Origin: Azorinus chamasolen
Lineage: Eukaryota; Mollusca; Bivalvia; Cardiida; Solecurtidae
Assembly: GCA_963576725.1 (NCBI GenBank)
Contig: OY755237.1
Coordinates: 52,474,674 to 52,538,673 of the forward strand
DNA length: 64,000 nt
Reading direction: 5' to 3'
The position numbers and the translations under genes are program-made. The stretch's first letter is position 1. Each line of letters opens with the position of its first letter. Below, piece after piece: positions 11,515-21,440 of this stretch. The notes beneath the pieces are model-generated. The model saw only the letters and a program-made list of their open reading frames with translations, was not told the DNA's origin and made no database searches.

Positions 11515-11840
11515 GACAGAGGCAGAGACAAAGAAAGCAGACCCAGATCAAAGTGTTCCTTAACCCTTTCCTCCATAAATACGCCTTTCTACGCCTCTGT
11601 AAAAGTCACTTTATGAAACCATTGTGATAAATAGAGCATTTGCTCCTATAGGAGCAAATGCTCTATTTATCACCATGGTTTCAAACTACAAAATTCTAAA
11701 ACTTTCTTTTTCTCTAGTTAATGCTCCTTTTCCACTTATACAAAGTGGGTGGATCTAAAAATAGCCTATGGAGGAAAGGGTTAAAGTGCAGGTTGATCTT
11801 GGTCTGCACCATTTACTTAAGTTTGTCTGTCTAAATACTT
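11515..11840. mobile_element. C-like hairpin element interrupted by a B element
   Basis: GCAGACCCAGATCAAAGTGT before and GTGCAGGTTGATCTTGGTCT after the insertion are the two halves of one palindrome. Confidence 0.65.
11560..11784 (-). mobile_element. Family B MITE inserted at a TTAA in a hairpin loop
   Basis: Full length, centre GCTCCTATAGGAGC. Removing it leaves a single TTAA at the centre of the host palindrome. Confidence 0.85.
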
Positions 11841-12132
11841 ACAGCACTTAGGAACTTCTTTTACAAAATTGGTTTCTGAATGTCAAATTAATGAGCATCC
11901 ATTCCAAGGGAGATTACTCTCATTACAAAATCATCAAAAACTGATGCATAGGGTTGAAAGAGTTATGGTTAGAGTCACATTACTACCCTCTTTAACCATT
12001 TCCTTCATATGAATGCTTTTTCATACCTTTGAAAACACAACAGATCCAGACCAGATGGTTCCTGTAGGATCAGGGTCTGCTCTGCTTGCTTATGAACCTA
12101 TAATAGTTCTGACACTCAAGTTTCTTTATGTT

Positions 12133-12521
12133 TTGTTGAATATGCTAATTTATGGTAAGAATTGTCTGTGATATACTCTTAAACAATCCAATTTGTATTT
12201 TAACACAATATGATTTTAAGAGAGTATTTTTTTAATGCAGTCATGATATATGGAATGTTTAAATATTTAAGAGAAATTGTTTACAGCTTCTTAGAGCTCT
12301 AAGCTCAATTTACAGACAGTTCTTCCCTTTAACATATGTATATGAATATGTTTAATTGCTTTTATGTTTTCAGAAATTTTGAGTTTATAAATTTCATTAC
12401 TTTCAGTAATTGTTAATTTTGTATGTTTATGTCAGTCAATAGCTATACATAGCTAATGTTTACATGTTGTAATTATCAAACCGACTCTAAATAAAATTTG
12501 AATCTGAATCTGAATCTGAAT
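12133..12521 (+). mobile_element. LINE 3' end inserted in a MITE
   Basis: AT-rich DNA ends CTCTAAATAAAATT followed by about four TGAATC units, a polyadenylation-like signal plus short-repeat tail. It splits a family A element whose arms continue on both sides. Confidence 0.65.
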
Positions 12522-12607
12522 CTCCTACCAATAACAAAAATTCATGTGTACATACATGACTGTGTATGCCATGATAAAACATATGTTCATGATGCCATTA
12601 TTTCTTA

Positions 12608-12637
12608 TATACGTATATATATATATATATATATATA
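12608..12637. repeat. (TA)n microsatellite
   Basis: About 15 TA units inside the tail of the interrupted A element. Confidence 0.9.
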
Positions 12638-12671
12638 AATATGAATATTTATCTGGTGCATAGAATTGGAA

Positions 12672-12971
12672 GAGTTACGGGGTATAGTCAAATTAGTATC
12701 CTAATAAAGAGTTATGGGGTAGAGTCAAATTAGTATCCTAATAAAGAGTTACGGGGTAGAGTCAATTTAGTATCCAAATAAAGAGTTACGGGGTATAGTC
12801 AAATTAGTATCCTAATAAAGAGTTATGGGGTAGAGTCAAATTAGTATCCTAATAAAGAGTTACGGGGTAGAGTCAATTTAGTATCCAAATAAAGAGTTAC
12901 GGGGTAGAGTCAATTTAGTATCCTAATAAAGAGTTATGGGGTAGAGTCAAATTAGTATCCTAATAAAGAGT
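12672..12971. repeat. 37-base tandem repeat, eight copies
   Basis: Unit GAGTTACGGGGTAGAGTCAA then ATTAGTATCCTAATAAA, starting at the end of the A element. Confidence 0.95.
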
Positions 12972-13550
12972 TACAGTTGGTACAGCTGAATAAGTCAGTT
13001 TTGGAGCACTTTTTACAACTTTAAATTATACTGAGGTAGTAGTAAATAGAAAAATCTTGATTAAACGGCCCTTTAAAGAACCCTTTTGATCTGGGTCTGC
13101 ACTATTTGCTTAGGTTAGCCTGTCCAAATATTGAGGGTAATCACTAATCAGGGTATGAAATAATTCAATTTGCGAAAGAAACTGTGCAGATCCAGATCAT
13201 TGTGTTTCTCCCGGTCAGCTTTATAATGGTCTGGATCTGTATTGTTTGTAAATGCCAGTTGACCAGTCTATCACACTCAAAAGTTTAACCTGAGAAAAAT
13301 AGTAATCAAATCTGCACAATTTTACTGCTACAGTAAATTCAGCATGTTGGTTCTGGAATAGCAGACACCATTCTTAATTTTTAATTCAGAAAAATTGGGT
13401 TTACTCTATATGACAGAATAGTGCACCTGAAAACTCTATGCTAAAATGTGTACCGGTATTTCTTTGCATGCTAAGCAACTGTCATCTCCAAATATTGATG
13501 TCTGCTAAATGTCTCATAGCTAATATAACTATTTTTTCTTCCTCTACTCT
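12972..13550. repeat. Scattered C and E core remnants, no gene
   Basis: A C-like core at 13055-13110 (TTTTGATCTGGGTCTGCACT) and an E-like core at 13173-13252. The remainder is AT-rich. Confidence 0.45.
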
Positions 13551-13783
13551 TTAACTCTTTCCCTCATATAAACACATTTCATGCATTCGCAAACAGAGTA
13601 GACCCAGATCAGATGGCTCCAATAGGAGCCATCTGATCAGGGTCTACTCTGTTTGCTGATGGAATTTGATAGATCTGTTTCTTTACAATGTTCCACCTTC
13701 CATTTTTCATTATAACTATTTTGCCCATGAATATCCAGTAGGTATTGGAATTTGAAATAAACATAGAACAGAGAAAGGGTTAA
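13551..13783 (+). mobile_element. Family A2 MITE
   Basis: Hairpin of about 66 bases, 13589-13656, centred on GGCTCCAATAGGAGCC with almost perfect pairing. Confidence 0.88.
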
Positions 13784-13839
13784 ATAAACATCAGAGTGAC
13801 AAATATAGCTTAAATACCAATGATGACAAATATAGCTTA

Positions 13840-13950
13840 GATACCAATGACTGCAATGAGAAGTCAAGTTCCTATTATTCAGTGTCTCATCTGGATCCAG
13901 ACTCTTTCAATGACAAAAAATGTCAATAGCATGCAAAGAGTTATTTGCCT
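13840..13950. repeat. Family E remnant
   Basis: Half-core GTGTCTCATCTGGATCCAGA and GCATGCAAAGAGTTA. A 27-base duplication (GACAAATATAGCTTA) precedes it. Confidence 0.45.
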
Positions 13951-13970
13951 TCCTTACAGCTGAATGGTTT

Positions 13971-14181
13971 TTAACCTTTACAATACAGACCTTTCAAATG
14001 GACTATTCCAAAATTCAAACAGGTCAAGCTTATTGTGAATATTTAGAGATTCTTCAAAAGAAAAGTGTAACATGACAAACAGTGCTGACCCAGATGAGTG
14101 TTCCTCTTGGAGTCCTCTCATTTGGGTCTACACTGTTTTCAAAGGACATTAGTGACTCGTGTTCCACACAGAAAGGGTTAA
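13971..14181 (+). mobile_element. Family C MITE
   Basis: TTTCAAATGGACTATTCC, AAGTGTAACATGACAAACAG and the ending GAAAGGGTTAA are all present. Confidence 0.82.
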
Positions 14182-14184
14182 GCC

Positions 14185-14382
14185 TTAACCTGCTGACTAG
14201 TTAAAGCTTGCTCCTCTCTAAATACATACATGTATCAACAAAAACAATGGATCAGTTAATAATCATCAAAGAAAATCATTGTTACGACAAAAAGTGCAAC
14301 TCTGATGAAAAGGTCCCTCTGATCTAGGTACACACTGTTCACAAATGCCCTGTATACTTTGTTCCCACACTTAAAGGTTTAA
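14185..14382 (+). mobile_element. Diverged family C MITE
   Basis: Follows the previous copy tail to head; core ACTCTGATGAAAAGGTCCCTCTGATCTAG split by substitutions. Confidence 0.5.
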
Positions 14383-14507
14383 AATCAACACACATAATGC
14401 ACGGTGAAAATACGGTTAGAATGTTAATACGTTGCTTAAGGATTGTATAAATTACTACTTAACTGCCAAAATCTACTATTTGTCAAGTGTATTAGATTTA
14501 TAGACAT

Positions 14508-14810
14508 ACAGTAAATCCACTCTAATTCAAACTTTAATTAAAGAAGAATTTAACAACTCTTTAGGCAGATGGCTGCTTAACCCTTTCCACCATGAATATT
14601 CATGTAAGAAATAATGCTGTCATTAATATTAATTAAATTAGTTCTTAAAATAGCACAGTGACACAGGAATGTTTGGCCATGGAATCATATCTATATCATA
14701 TCATAAACAAACAGAGCAGATGCTGATCAGGAGCCATCTGATCTGGGTCTACTCTGTTTGCAAAGGCCTAGACAGGGATATTTATGGAGAAAAGGGTTAA
14801 CGCAGGGTGA
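14508..14810 (+). mobile_element. Family F element interrupted by an A element
   Basis: CAGTAAATCCACTCTAATTC starts it. GGCAGATGGCTGC and CGCAGGGTGA are rejoined when the insertion is removed; its right half is then lost. Confidence 0.65.
14577..14800 (-). mobile_element. Family A MITE inserted cleanly in a TTAA of family F
   Basis: Both TTAA copies are intact. Excision leaves GGCTGCTTAACGCAGGGTG, which matches uninterrupted F copies. Confidence 0.87.
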
Positions 14811-15260
14811 TCGAGATCTATCTACCTATGAAGTTTCATGTTGATACCTATTCAAGTTTTTGTGTTATGCTCCAGACAAAATTAAGTATGAAAATTAACA
14901 AAGGGCAATAACTCCTGAATTATGCAAAAGAGAGTGATGGTTCTTGTGCACTGCACTTCTCCTCATTGAAATCAATCCACCTATGAAGTTTCATGTTGAT
15001 ATCTATTACAGTTTTTGTGGTATGCTCCGGACAAAGTTATGACAGACGGACAAACAAACGGAGGAACGGACGAACGTTCTAACGGATTGAGTGTATGTGG
15101 CTATTCTGAAAATAAGCCACATAAAACCGATGAGAACAAAAGATCTTTTGTTCTCATGTAATTATCTAGTCACATAAACAGGAATTGTTAGCGCGTACAA
15201 ACAAACAGATGGACAGACAATGCGGCGACTATATGCTCTCCAATTCAGGGAGCATAAAAA
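14811..15260 (+). repeat. Molluscan dispersed repeat, two nested units
   Basis: AAGGGCAATAACTCCTGAAT, ATGAAGTTTCATGTTGATA twice, and GACAGACGGACAAACAAACG runs. The end CTATATGCTCTCC ... GGGAGCATAAAAA forms short inverted ends. Confidence 0.7.
15130..15157. repeat. Perfect 28-base palindrome
   Basis: The left half ATGAGAACAAAAGA pairs with the right half TCTTTTGTTCTCAT without a spacer. Confidence 0.95.
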
Positions 15261-15350
15261 TTCCCTTGAAAATTTTACATTACGAAAATTCAGCTAATAA
15301 ATATTTATGTTATTATTATTTCTTACAAAAATATTGAACAGATATTTAAG
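15258..15350 (+). repeat. Family A tail remnant
   Basis: ATTTTACATTACGAAAATTC followed by a degenerate AATATTTATGTTATTATT tail. Confidence 0.5.
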
Positions 15351-15399
15351 GCCAATATACTTATTTGGGTGTGCATAATCAGTGAGACCTTAATACTCT

Positions 15400-15519
15400 A
15401 TTTTATAATTGATATGGTTCTGATAACTGCTGCAAATATTTCAGATCCAGATAAGACACAAAGTGGTTTGGTATTATATCACGATCCAAACTGGTTGACA
15501 CCTTGACACCATGGTTTAA
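15400..15519 (+). mobile_element. Family E MITE remnant
   Basis: TTCAGATCCAGATAAGACAC and ATCACGATCCAAACTGG are the core halves; GTTGACACC follows. Confidence 0.55.
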
Positions 15520-15830
15520 CCATTTCTTCCATGAATATTCATGTAAGAAATAAATTAAATTATAAATGATGTCATGATTATTAATTAGATGAATTAGTTA
15601 TAATATAGCAGATGGACACAGGATTTTTTTTACCAAAATCTGATCCATAGACAGAGTAGACCCTAATCAAGATTCAAAATGAGCTGTCTGATCTAGGTAT
15701 ACTAGCTCTGTCTGCAAATGTGTTAGAAGTAGTATCAAAACGGATTGATAATCTGTCTGATCTAGGTCTACTAGCTCTGTCTACAAACGTGTTAGAAGTA
15801 GTATCCAAACTGATTGATAATACTCTGATG
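15516..15830 (-). mobile_element. Family A MITE with a 69-base duplication
   Basis: Right-core segment CTGTCTGATCTAGGTATACT occurs at 15684 and again at 15753 with GTGTTAGAAGTAGTATC following each. Confidence 0.7.
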
Positions 15831-16181
15831 GTTTTTTAAGAGAAATGGATGGGAACTTAACTCAGATAACTGCATGCAGCAGGGGACAGATTTCGCAGCA
15901 GACAATTATTTAAAGTGCAAAGATTTAATTTTCAAAGGATTAATCTTTTCAAACTTGAATGACTGTTGTTTGTTCAGGAAGGTTGTATATATATATACAT
16001 GTTGATATTCTTTTCAAACTTTCAATTTTCCATTTTCGTTTTGATATAAGCAGAGCAGCAAACCATTTGTATCTTGATCAGATTCCTTGTAATTTGACAT
16101 CTATTCTGGATAGAACCTCAAAACTTGCGGCTTCCAGACTTCAGAGCAACAGATAAATGTGCGTACTCAGATATTAACATC
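15831..16181. other. No gene; weak E-like fragment
   Basis: A 65-codon plus-strand frame at 15959 overlaps an E-like TTTGTATCTTGATCAGATTC remnant and is not credible as a gene. Confidence 0.4.
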
Positions 16182-16312
16182 GTCATTTCTCCACCAAACC
16201 CTATGTTGTGAACACTCTTTAGAATCATCTTTACTAAGATTGTCATTTCTTTGAGACAATTTTAAAGAATGATTGCAACATGGGGTTTAGTGTAGAAAAA
16301 AGGAGTTATTCT
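16182..16312. mobile_element. Small palindromic element (TCTCCACCAAACCC ends)
   Basis: TCTCCACCAAACCCTATGTTG at left pairs with CAACATGGGGTTTAGTGTAG at right, with a second inner stem TTTGAGACAATTT. Confidence 0.6.
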
Positions 16313-16384
16313 TGAAAATGTTTTAATCTTCTCATCATATCTATGCCTCTTGTTCATGGAATGAATGAGTGAGTTTTTTGACAC

Positions 16385-16613
16385 TGCAACATAATAAGAA
16401 ATCATGATATCATAAATATTAATGAGATTATATGATATAATAGCACACGGACACAAGAAAATTTGGCCATGGCAGAAACTGTAGAATCATATCTATACTA
16501 TTTCATAACCAAACAGAGCAGCCCCTGATCAGACGGTTCCTATAGTAGCCGTCTGATCTGGGTCTACTCTTTTGCAGAGGTGCAGAAAGGCATAGTTATG
16601 GAGTAAAGTGTTG
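16385..16613 (-). mobile_element. Family A MITE
   Basis: A clear core, GATCAGACGGTTCCTATAGT, and its complement; the outer TTAA sites are eroded. Confidence 0.72.
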
Positions 16614-16839
16614 AAAAGGTCATATAGTTAAGTTTCGATGAATGATAAAATGATAATGGTGATGATAAATAATAGCAGGAAAATTATTTTAACTAAATTC
16701 AAGAGCTACAGAGCAACTTATTTATGGGATCAAACTCTTCCATTTGAACTAATGAAGCAGATGTCATCTGTAATGACAACATATCAACCGGAGGTCCAGA
16801 TGCGTAAATTTAAACATTTTCAAGAATAACTACTTTATT
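16614..16839. other. No gene recognised
   Basis: AT-rich DNA with an incidental 63-codon frame. Confidence 0.35.
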
Positions 16840-16920
16840 TCTCCACCAAGACCTATACTGTAACCACTCTTTAGAATTGTCTCGAAGAACAGTAAGGGTT
16901 TGGTGGAGAATTGACGAATT
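16840..16920. mobile_element. Second TCTCCACCAA palindromic element, 80 bases
   Basis: TTTCTCCACCAAGACCT pairs with AGGGTTTGGTGGAGAA; the middle is a shortened form of the 16182 copy. Confidence 0.6.
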
Positions 16921-16991
16921 TAGTATTTGGATACTTAAACACTAATGCTAAGAGTCTAGAACATGATTAAATGTTATGTGTAAAATGTAAT

Positions 16992-17261
16992 TACAGTAAA
17001 ACCTCTCTATAACGACCACTAAATTGTGTTAATTAATTGGTATTTAGGGCAGGTGGTTGCTTAAAGCATGGTGAAAAACAAGCAAGCTTAAAGCAAGGTG
17101 AAAAACAAGCAAGCTTAAAGCAAGGTGAAAAACAGAACGCTCCTATAAACGCTCCTATAGGAGCGTTCTGTTTTACTTTCACCTTGCTTTAAGCAGCCAC
17201 CTGCCTTTGACACAAAATACTTGATGTAATTAAGTGGTCGTTATAGAGAGGTTTTACTGTA
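16992..17261 (+). mobile_element. Family F element, complete
   Basis: TA, then CAGTAAAACCTCTCTATAAC, and its reverse complement at the right. Arms GGCAGGTGGTTGCTTAAAGC pair, centred on GCTCCTATAGGAGC. One arm segment (AAGCTTAAAGCAAGGTGAAA) is repeated three times at about 17060-17135. Confidence 0.92.
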
Positions 17262-17810
17262 GGTGTTATACTGTTAGCCACCATTCAAAGCCTTTTCTGT
17301 TGGCTGACTTGTATGACAAACAATGAAGAAGCTGATCTGGTTCTACAGTGTTTGCCAAGCATGTATGTATGGCTTAAAACTCACCCTTTGTAAAGTCAAG
17401 TGCTTGTAGGCTTTGTTAAACCCATGATCCTCCATTGCAAAATTAACAAACAAGGAAATATGTCCACAAAGTCCATATTTTATATGAAACCACTTATCCA
17501 AAACTATGGAAAATAAACAACATGTACTACTTTCTAACTTAATAAACACTAAAGTACTTTATATAGGTATAAGCTGGCCTCCCAGACAACCCAATGTAAT
17601 TACCCCAACAATGGTATGTTTTGGCATGCGGTAAAGCATTAATGATCATAATTTATACAACAAACTCGTCTTTTCAGTCAGTAGTTAACATAACCCTTCA
17701 GTAAAACTTTCAAACAGAAGCGACATGAAAGGAACACACCATTCAATTCAATAGCTTGCTATAAACACCTTGTAAATTTCAGCGCTATCTTTTTATGAAG
17801 GTTTTCGTTT
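17262..17810. other. No gene; faint C/H half-core
   Basis: GCTGATCTGGTTCTACAGTG near 17331 is a lone half-core; the rest is AT-rich. Confidence 0.4.
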
Positions 17811-18008
17811 TTAACTCCTTGAATTGCTGAATTTCCAATGTGGTATGTTCCATTATTGTATAAAATGATACAGTCCATTCTGTGTGAAAGGGTATACCTT
17901 GTGAGAAGAGTTTCAATGACAAACAGTGTACACCCTAGGAGCCCTCTGATCTGGGTCTACATTGTTTGCAAATGACAGTACCAACATGTCCCACATTCCA
18001 AGGGGTAA
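17811..18008 (+). mobile_element. Family H MITE
   Basis: TTAACTCCTTGAATTGCTGA at left, GAAAGGGTATACCTTGTGAG, and a half-core CCTAGGAGCCCTCTGATCTG. Confidence 0.68.
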
Positions 18009-18009
18009 C

Positions 18010-18147
18010 ACTGTGCAGGTAAGTTTGTGATAAATCTTGCATCCACTTTGGAACCTGACGAGGAACACACAAACCTGACATTTCATCTGGATCAAACCTG
18101 GCTGAAATTCTATGTTTGTGAAAGAAATTACAGTAGAATAACTTAAA
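18010..18147. repeat. Family E remnant
   Basis: CCACTTTGGAACCTGACGAG and TTTCATCTGGATCAAACCTG survive. Confidence 0.4.
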
Positions 18148-18369
18148 TTAACCCTTGCAATGTTGCAATGTGGGAAACAAGTCACCAATATCCTTTGCAA
18201 ACAGTGCAGACCCAGATGAGACAACTCCTACAGGAGCACTCTCATCTGGGTCTGCACTGTTTGTCATGTTGCACTTTTCTTTAGAAAAAATCCTTTAATA
18301 TTCACAGTAAGCTTGACCTGTTTGCTTTTTGGAATAGTCCATTTGAAAATTCAGCTTTGTAAGGGTTAA
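18148..18369 (-). mobile_element. Family C MITE, well preserved
   Basis: Core CAGTGCAGACCCAGATGAGA pairs fully with TCTCATCTGGGTCTGCACTG around CAACTCCTACAGGAGCAC. Confidence 0.87.
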
Positions 18370-18540
18370 ATTGAAAATGGGTGACAACTTCTACAAAAGA
18401 AAATTGCAGAGAGTACTGAAGTTCAGCTCTTTTAATACTAAGTAACTTGTCAGCAAACAATTGTCGTCTGCCTCAAGTCTAAAGTACCTTTTCTTCCATT
18501 TCTTAACAAAAAGCAGTGTCTCAATGTCAAAGACACATGA

Positions 18541-18620
18541 GGTATAATAATATAAAAATACTAATAAATATTCATGATGTCATTATTTCTGACATGAATA
18601 CTCAACTGGGAAAGGGTTAA
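18541..18620 (+). repeat. Family A tail
   Basis: AATATTCATGATGTCATTAT then GGGAAAGGGTTAA; no core. Confidence 0.6.
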
Positions 18621-18734
18621 GCACATTGACCATGTGAATATCAAATAGAATCTGTTACAAGATCTCCATAAATATACAAGGTGCACATACATAGCATTAA
18701 AACGAAATTATAAATTTAGTATTTGAGTATGCAC

Positions 18735-18930
18735 TGTTGCTCTGGTGCCTGCTAAATATTGGATCTATTCAATTTTGATTGTCTGATTTGACTGCTTTTT
18801 TTTTTAGAAACAACTGATTGAGTGTCAAAAAAGCTTGGATCTTGATGATGAGCCACCAAGTTGTATGGCATCTGATCTGGATCCAAGCTGTTTGTACACA
18901 AGAATATCCACATAACAGGACATGGGTTAA
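18735..18930 (-). mobile_element. Family E MITE
   Basis: GTGTCAAAAAAGCTTGGATC ... CTGATCTGGATCCAAGCTG. Shares its right TTAA with the next B element. Confidence 0.68.
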
Positions 18931-19155
18931 CCCATTCCCTCATAGGCTATTTTTAGATCCAACCTCTTTGAATAAATGTACCGAAAAGGAGCATTAACTA
19001 GAGAAAAGGAAAATCTTAGAATTTTTTAGTTTGAAATCATTGTGATAAAGAGAGCATTTGCTCCTATAGGAGCAAATGCTCTATTTATCACAATGGTTTC
19101 AATAGGTGATTTTTACAGAGGCGTAGAAAGGCGTATTTATGGAGGAAAGGGTTAA
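18927..19155 (+). mobile_element. Family B MITE
   Basis: Full length with TTAA both sides; centre GCTCCTATAGGAGC. Confidence 0.9.
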
Positions 19156-19197
19156 CACTTTTCATCTAATATAATTATACCATTATTATCGCCCATT

Positions 19198-19465
19198 TCT
19201 TTATCACTTTCATTGTTGAATATTCATGTAAGAATTAGGGACATCATGAATATTCATTTGCTTAATTTTTGTAATGGCTTATGTACACAGGAATGTTCTA
19301 CTTTACTTTATCTGTTCTCTACAAGAATGTTTGGTATTGGTAGAAACTGTAGAGTCAGATCTATTATAAATTTATAAGCAAACAGTGCAGACCCTGATCA
19401 AACAGCTCCTTCAAGAGTAGTCTGATCTAGGTGCACTCTGTTTTCAAAGGTGGGAAAGGAGATCC
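19198..19465 (-). mobile_element. Family A MITE with extra internal sequence
   Basis: About 40 extra bases (CTTTACTTTATCTGTTCTC) lie between the tail and the GTAGAAACTGTAGAGTCAGA arm. Confidence 0.7.
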
Positions 19466-19640
19466 ACTATCCTGTGAAGTTTCATGTTGATTCCTCTTAT
19501 ACTTTTCGAGTAATGAGCTACATTAAAGTTTTTGCACGCAGACAACAACGACAATGACGCCTACGACCCAGTGATCACAATAGCTCCACTTTTTTTCCGA
19601 AACAGATGACCTAAAAAGGACATCCCTGCTTAACTCCTTC
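19466..19640 (+). repeat. Molluscan dispersed repeat fragment
   Basis: TGAAGTTTCATGTTGATTCC and CCCAGTGATCACAATAGCTC match the repeat at 46995. Confidence 0.6.
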
Positions 19641-19677
19641 AATACAAGGCTCAGACGACCTATCAATCAGCCCTCGT

Positions 19678-19878
19678 ATGTCACAGGCTGTAGCTGACCT
19701 GTATCAACACTTATACAGCATTGCTGTGCAACCCGGCTTTTTTGGTGCCGCTGTAGATTATTTGACTATGAATCATGAGGACAAGAATTCAATCCCCACA
19801 CCCAAAGAGTATATTTTCTCTACAGAAACCCTAGTTACAGAAATCGTGATTAAATCATTAACACTTTTCTTCATATAA
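19678..19878 (+). other. 66-codon open frame, unexplained
   Basis: The protein begins MSQAVADLYQHLYSIAVQPG and reads like ordinary protein rather than AT-rich noise, but has no domain I know and no splice donor. It abuts GACCTATCAATCAGCCCTCG, a mariner-type end, so it may derive from an element. Confidence 0.25.
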
Positions 19879-20092
19879 ACACCTTTTCATGCAGATCCAA
19901 ATCAGATGGCGTTTAGGAGCCGTATGAACAGGATCTGCTGTTTGCTTATGACATTACATGTGTAGATTTATAGACCAAATTCTAGTATTTGTCAAAACAA
20001 AAACCTCACTTGACAATTTTACATTACAAAAAGTTGGCTCATATTCATGATGTCATTATTCTTAAATAAATATTGAACAGGTAAAGGGTTAA
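19858..20092 (+). mobile_element. Family A MITE
   Basis: Shortened core CAGATCCAAATCAGATGGCG; complete ATTCATGATGTCATTATTC tail and GTAAAGGGTTAA end. Confidence 0.78.
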
Positions 20093-20143
20093 ATAATTAT
20101 TTTTAAATTTCTTTAGTAGAAAGGGGTAATACACGTATCTACA

Positions 20144-20328
20144 TACAGTAGAACCTGTCCTAAGTGGCCATTCCTTTATTGAACATAGGAGTTTTAAAAA
20201 CAGGCTAGTTACTTAATAAAAGGCAAAAGTAATGCAGAAAGCTCCTAGGAGCTTTCTGCATTAATTGTGGCCTGTATTAAGCTACCACCTGTCTTACTGA
20301 CCCATAATTGGACCTTTTTGATACTGTA
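20144..20328 (+). mobile_element. Family F element
   Basis: CAGTAGAACCTGTCCTAAGT start. Hairpin AATGCAGAAAGCTCCTAGGA and complement lies at 20230-20264. Confidence 0.8.
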
Positions 20329-20389
20329 TACACATTTATCTTGTGTTTTGCACATCATGTTTATCCCTTTTCCAATTCATATATACATT

Positions 20390-20480
20390 TTGAACGTAAG
20401 CAAACAGAGCAGACACTGATCAGTCGGTTCATACATGAGCAGTCTTATCTGGGTCTATCATGTATGCAACTTAAAGGTTT
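20390..20480 (-). repeat. Family A core remnant
   Basis: GTAAGCAAACAGAGCAGACAC and CTTATCTGGGTCTATCATGT. Confidence 0.5.
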
Positions 20481-20639
20481 TGACCTTTGCTAAAGGTTTA
20501 TATTACCTGTAGCATATCCTTTAAATTTTCAATATGGGCCTTTATTATGTATATTATGCCAAAAATTACAGGTTTTTAGGTTGGTTTATGTAAATAATGC
20601 CAAAAAGTTAAAGATTTACATATTTATTTAGGTTATACA

Positions 20640-21440
20640 TACAAAGCCGAGCAAAACGAACAGACTCTGATCAATTGGCTTATACAGGAGCAACACGCGT
20701 TTGGGCGGGACTGTTGGTACAAGGTGTGATAATCCAATCATGCTATACCCACTGATTGGATTAAACATCAACTTAATTCGTCATGGACTATCACTGGTGC
20801 GAAATTCCAATCCAACTGATCAGGATCTGCTCTATTTGCTTCCGAGTTTAATGAAATTTAACACATTAGATCCAGATCATATGGCTTCAGTAGGAGCCGA
20901 CTGATCAGGGTCTGCTCTGAGTTTGTAAATTATACTTGACATTTTCTGCAATGACCAAAACTTAACGTGATGAATGAAATCTAATTAATGGTGACATCGC
21001 TAATTTTTAGGATTAACATATTAGATCCAGATCATACGGCTCCAGTTAGACTTGACATTTTTTCGAATGACCAAAAATTTAAGTGATGAATGAAATCTAA
21101 TAAATGGTGACATCGTAAATTCGTTAGTTCTTAGGATTAACATATTAGACCCAGATCATAATGCTCCTGTAGAAGCCGACTGATCAGGGTCTGCTCTAGT
21201 TTTCTGATTTTTTAAATTACACTTAACATTTTCTGCAATGACCAACAATTTACATGATGAATGAAATCGAATTAATGGTGACGTTCTCATTTATTCCACT
21301 AACGTAGTAGACCCAGACCAGACGGCTTATGTAGAAGCTGACTGATCAGAAATATACTTGAAATTTTCAGAAAATGACCTCTGAATTCTTACACTAACAT
21401 AGTAGACCCGGATGAGACGGCTCGTGTAGCAGTCATACGA
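20640..21440 (+). repeat. Degenerate tandem of A-type half elements
   Basis: A TTAGATCCAGATCATATGGC core with a GAATGAAATCTAATTAATGG arm recurs about five times (near 20862, 21026, 21146, 21307 and 21400) with spacings of roughly 90-165 bases. Confidence 0.65.

Larger units (their letters stand above)
11992..12670 (+). mobile_element. Family A MITE split by a LINE tail
   Basis: The left part (to 12132) holds the shortened core. The right part (from 12522) holds ACAAAAATTCATGTGTACAT and the ATGATGCCATTATTTCTTA tail. Confidence 0.7.
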
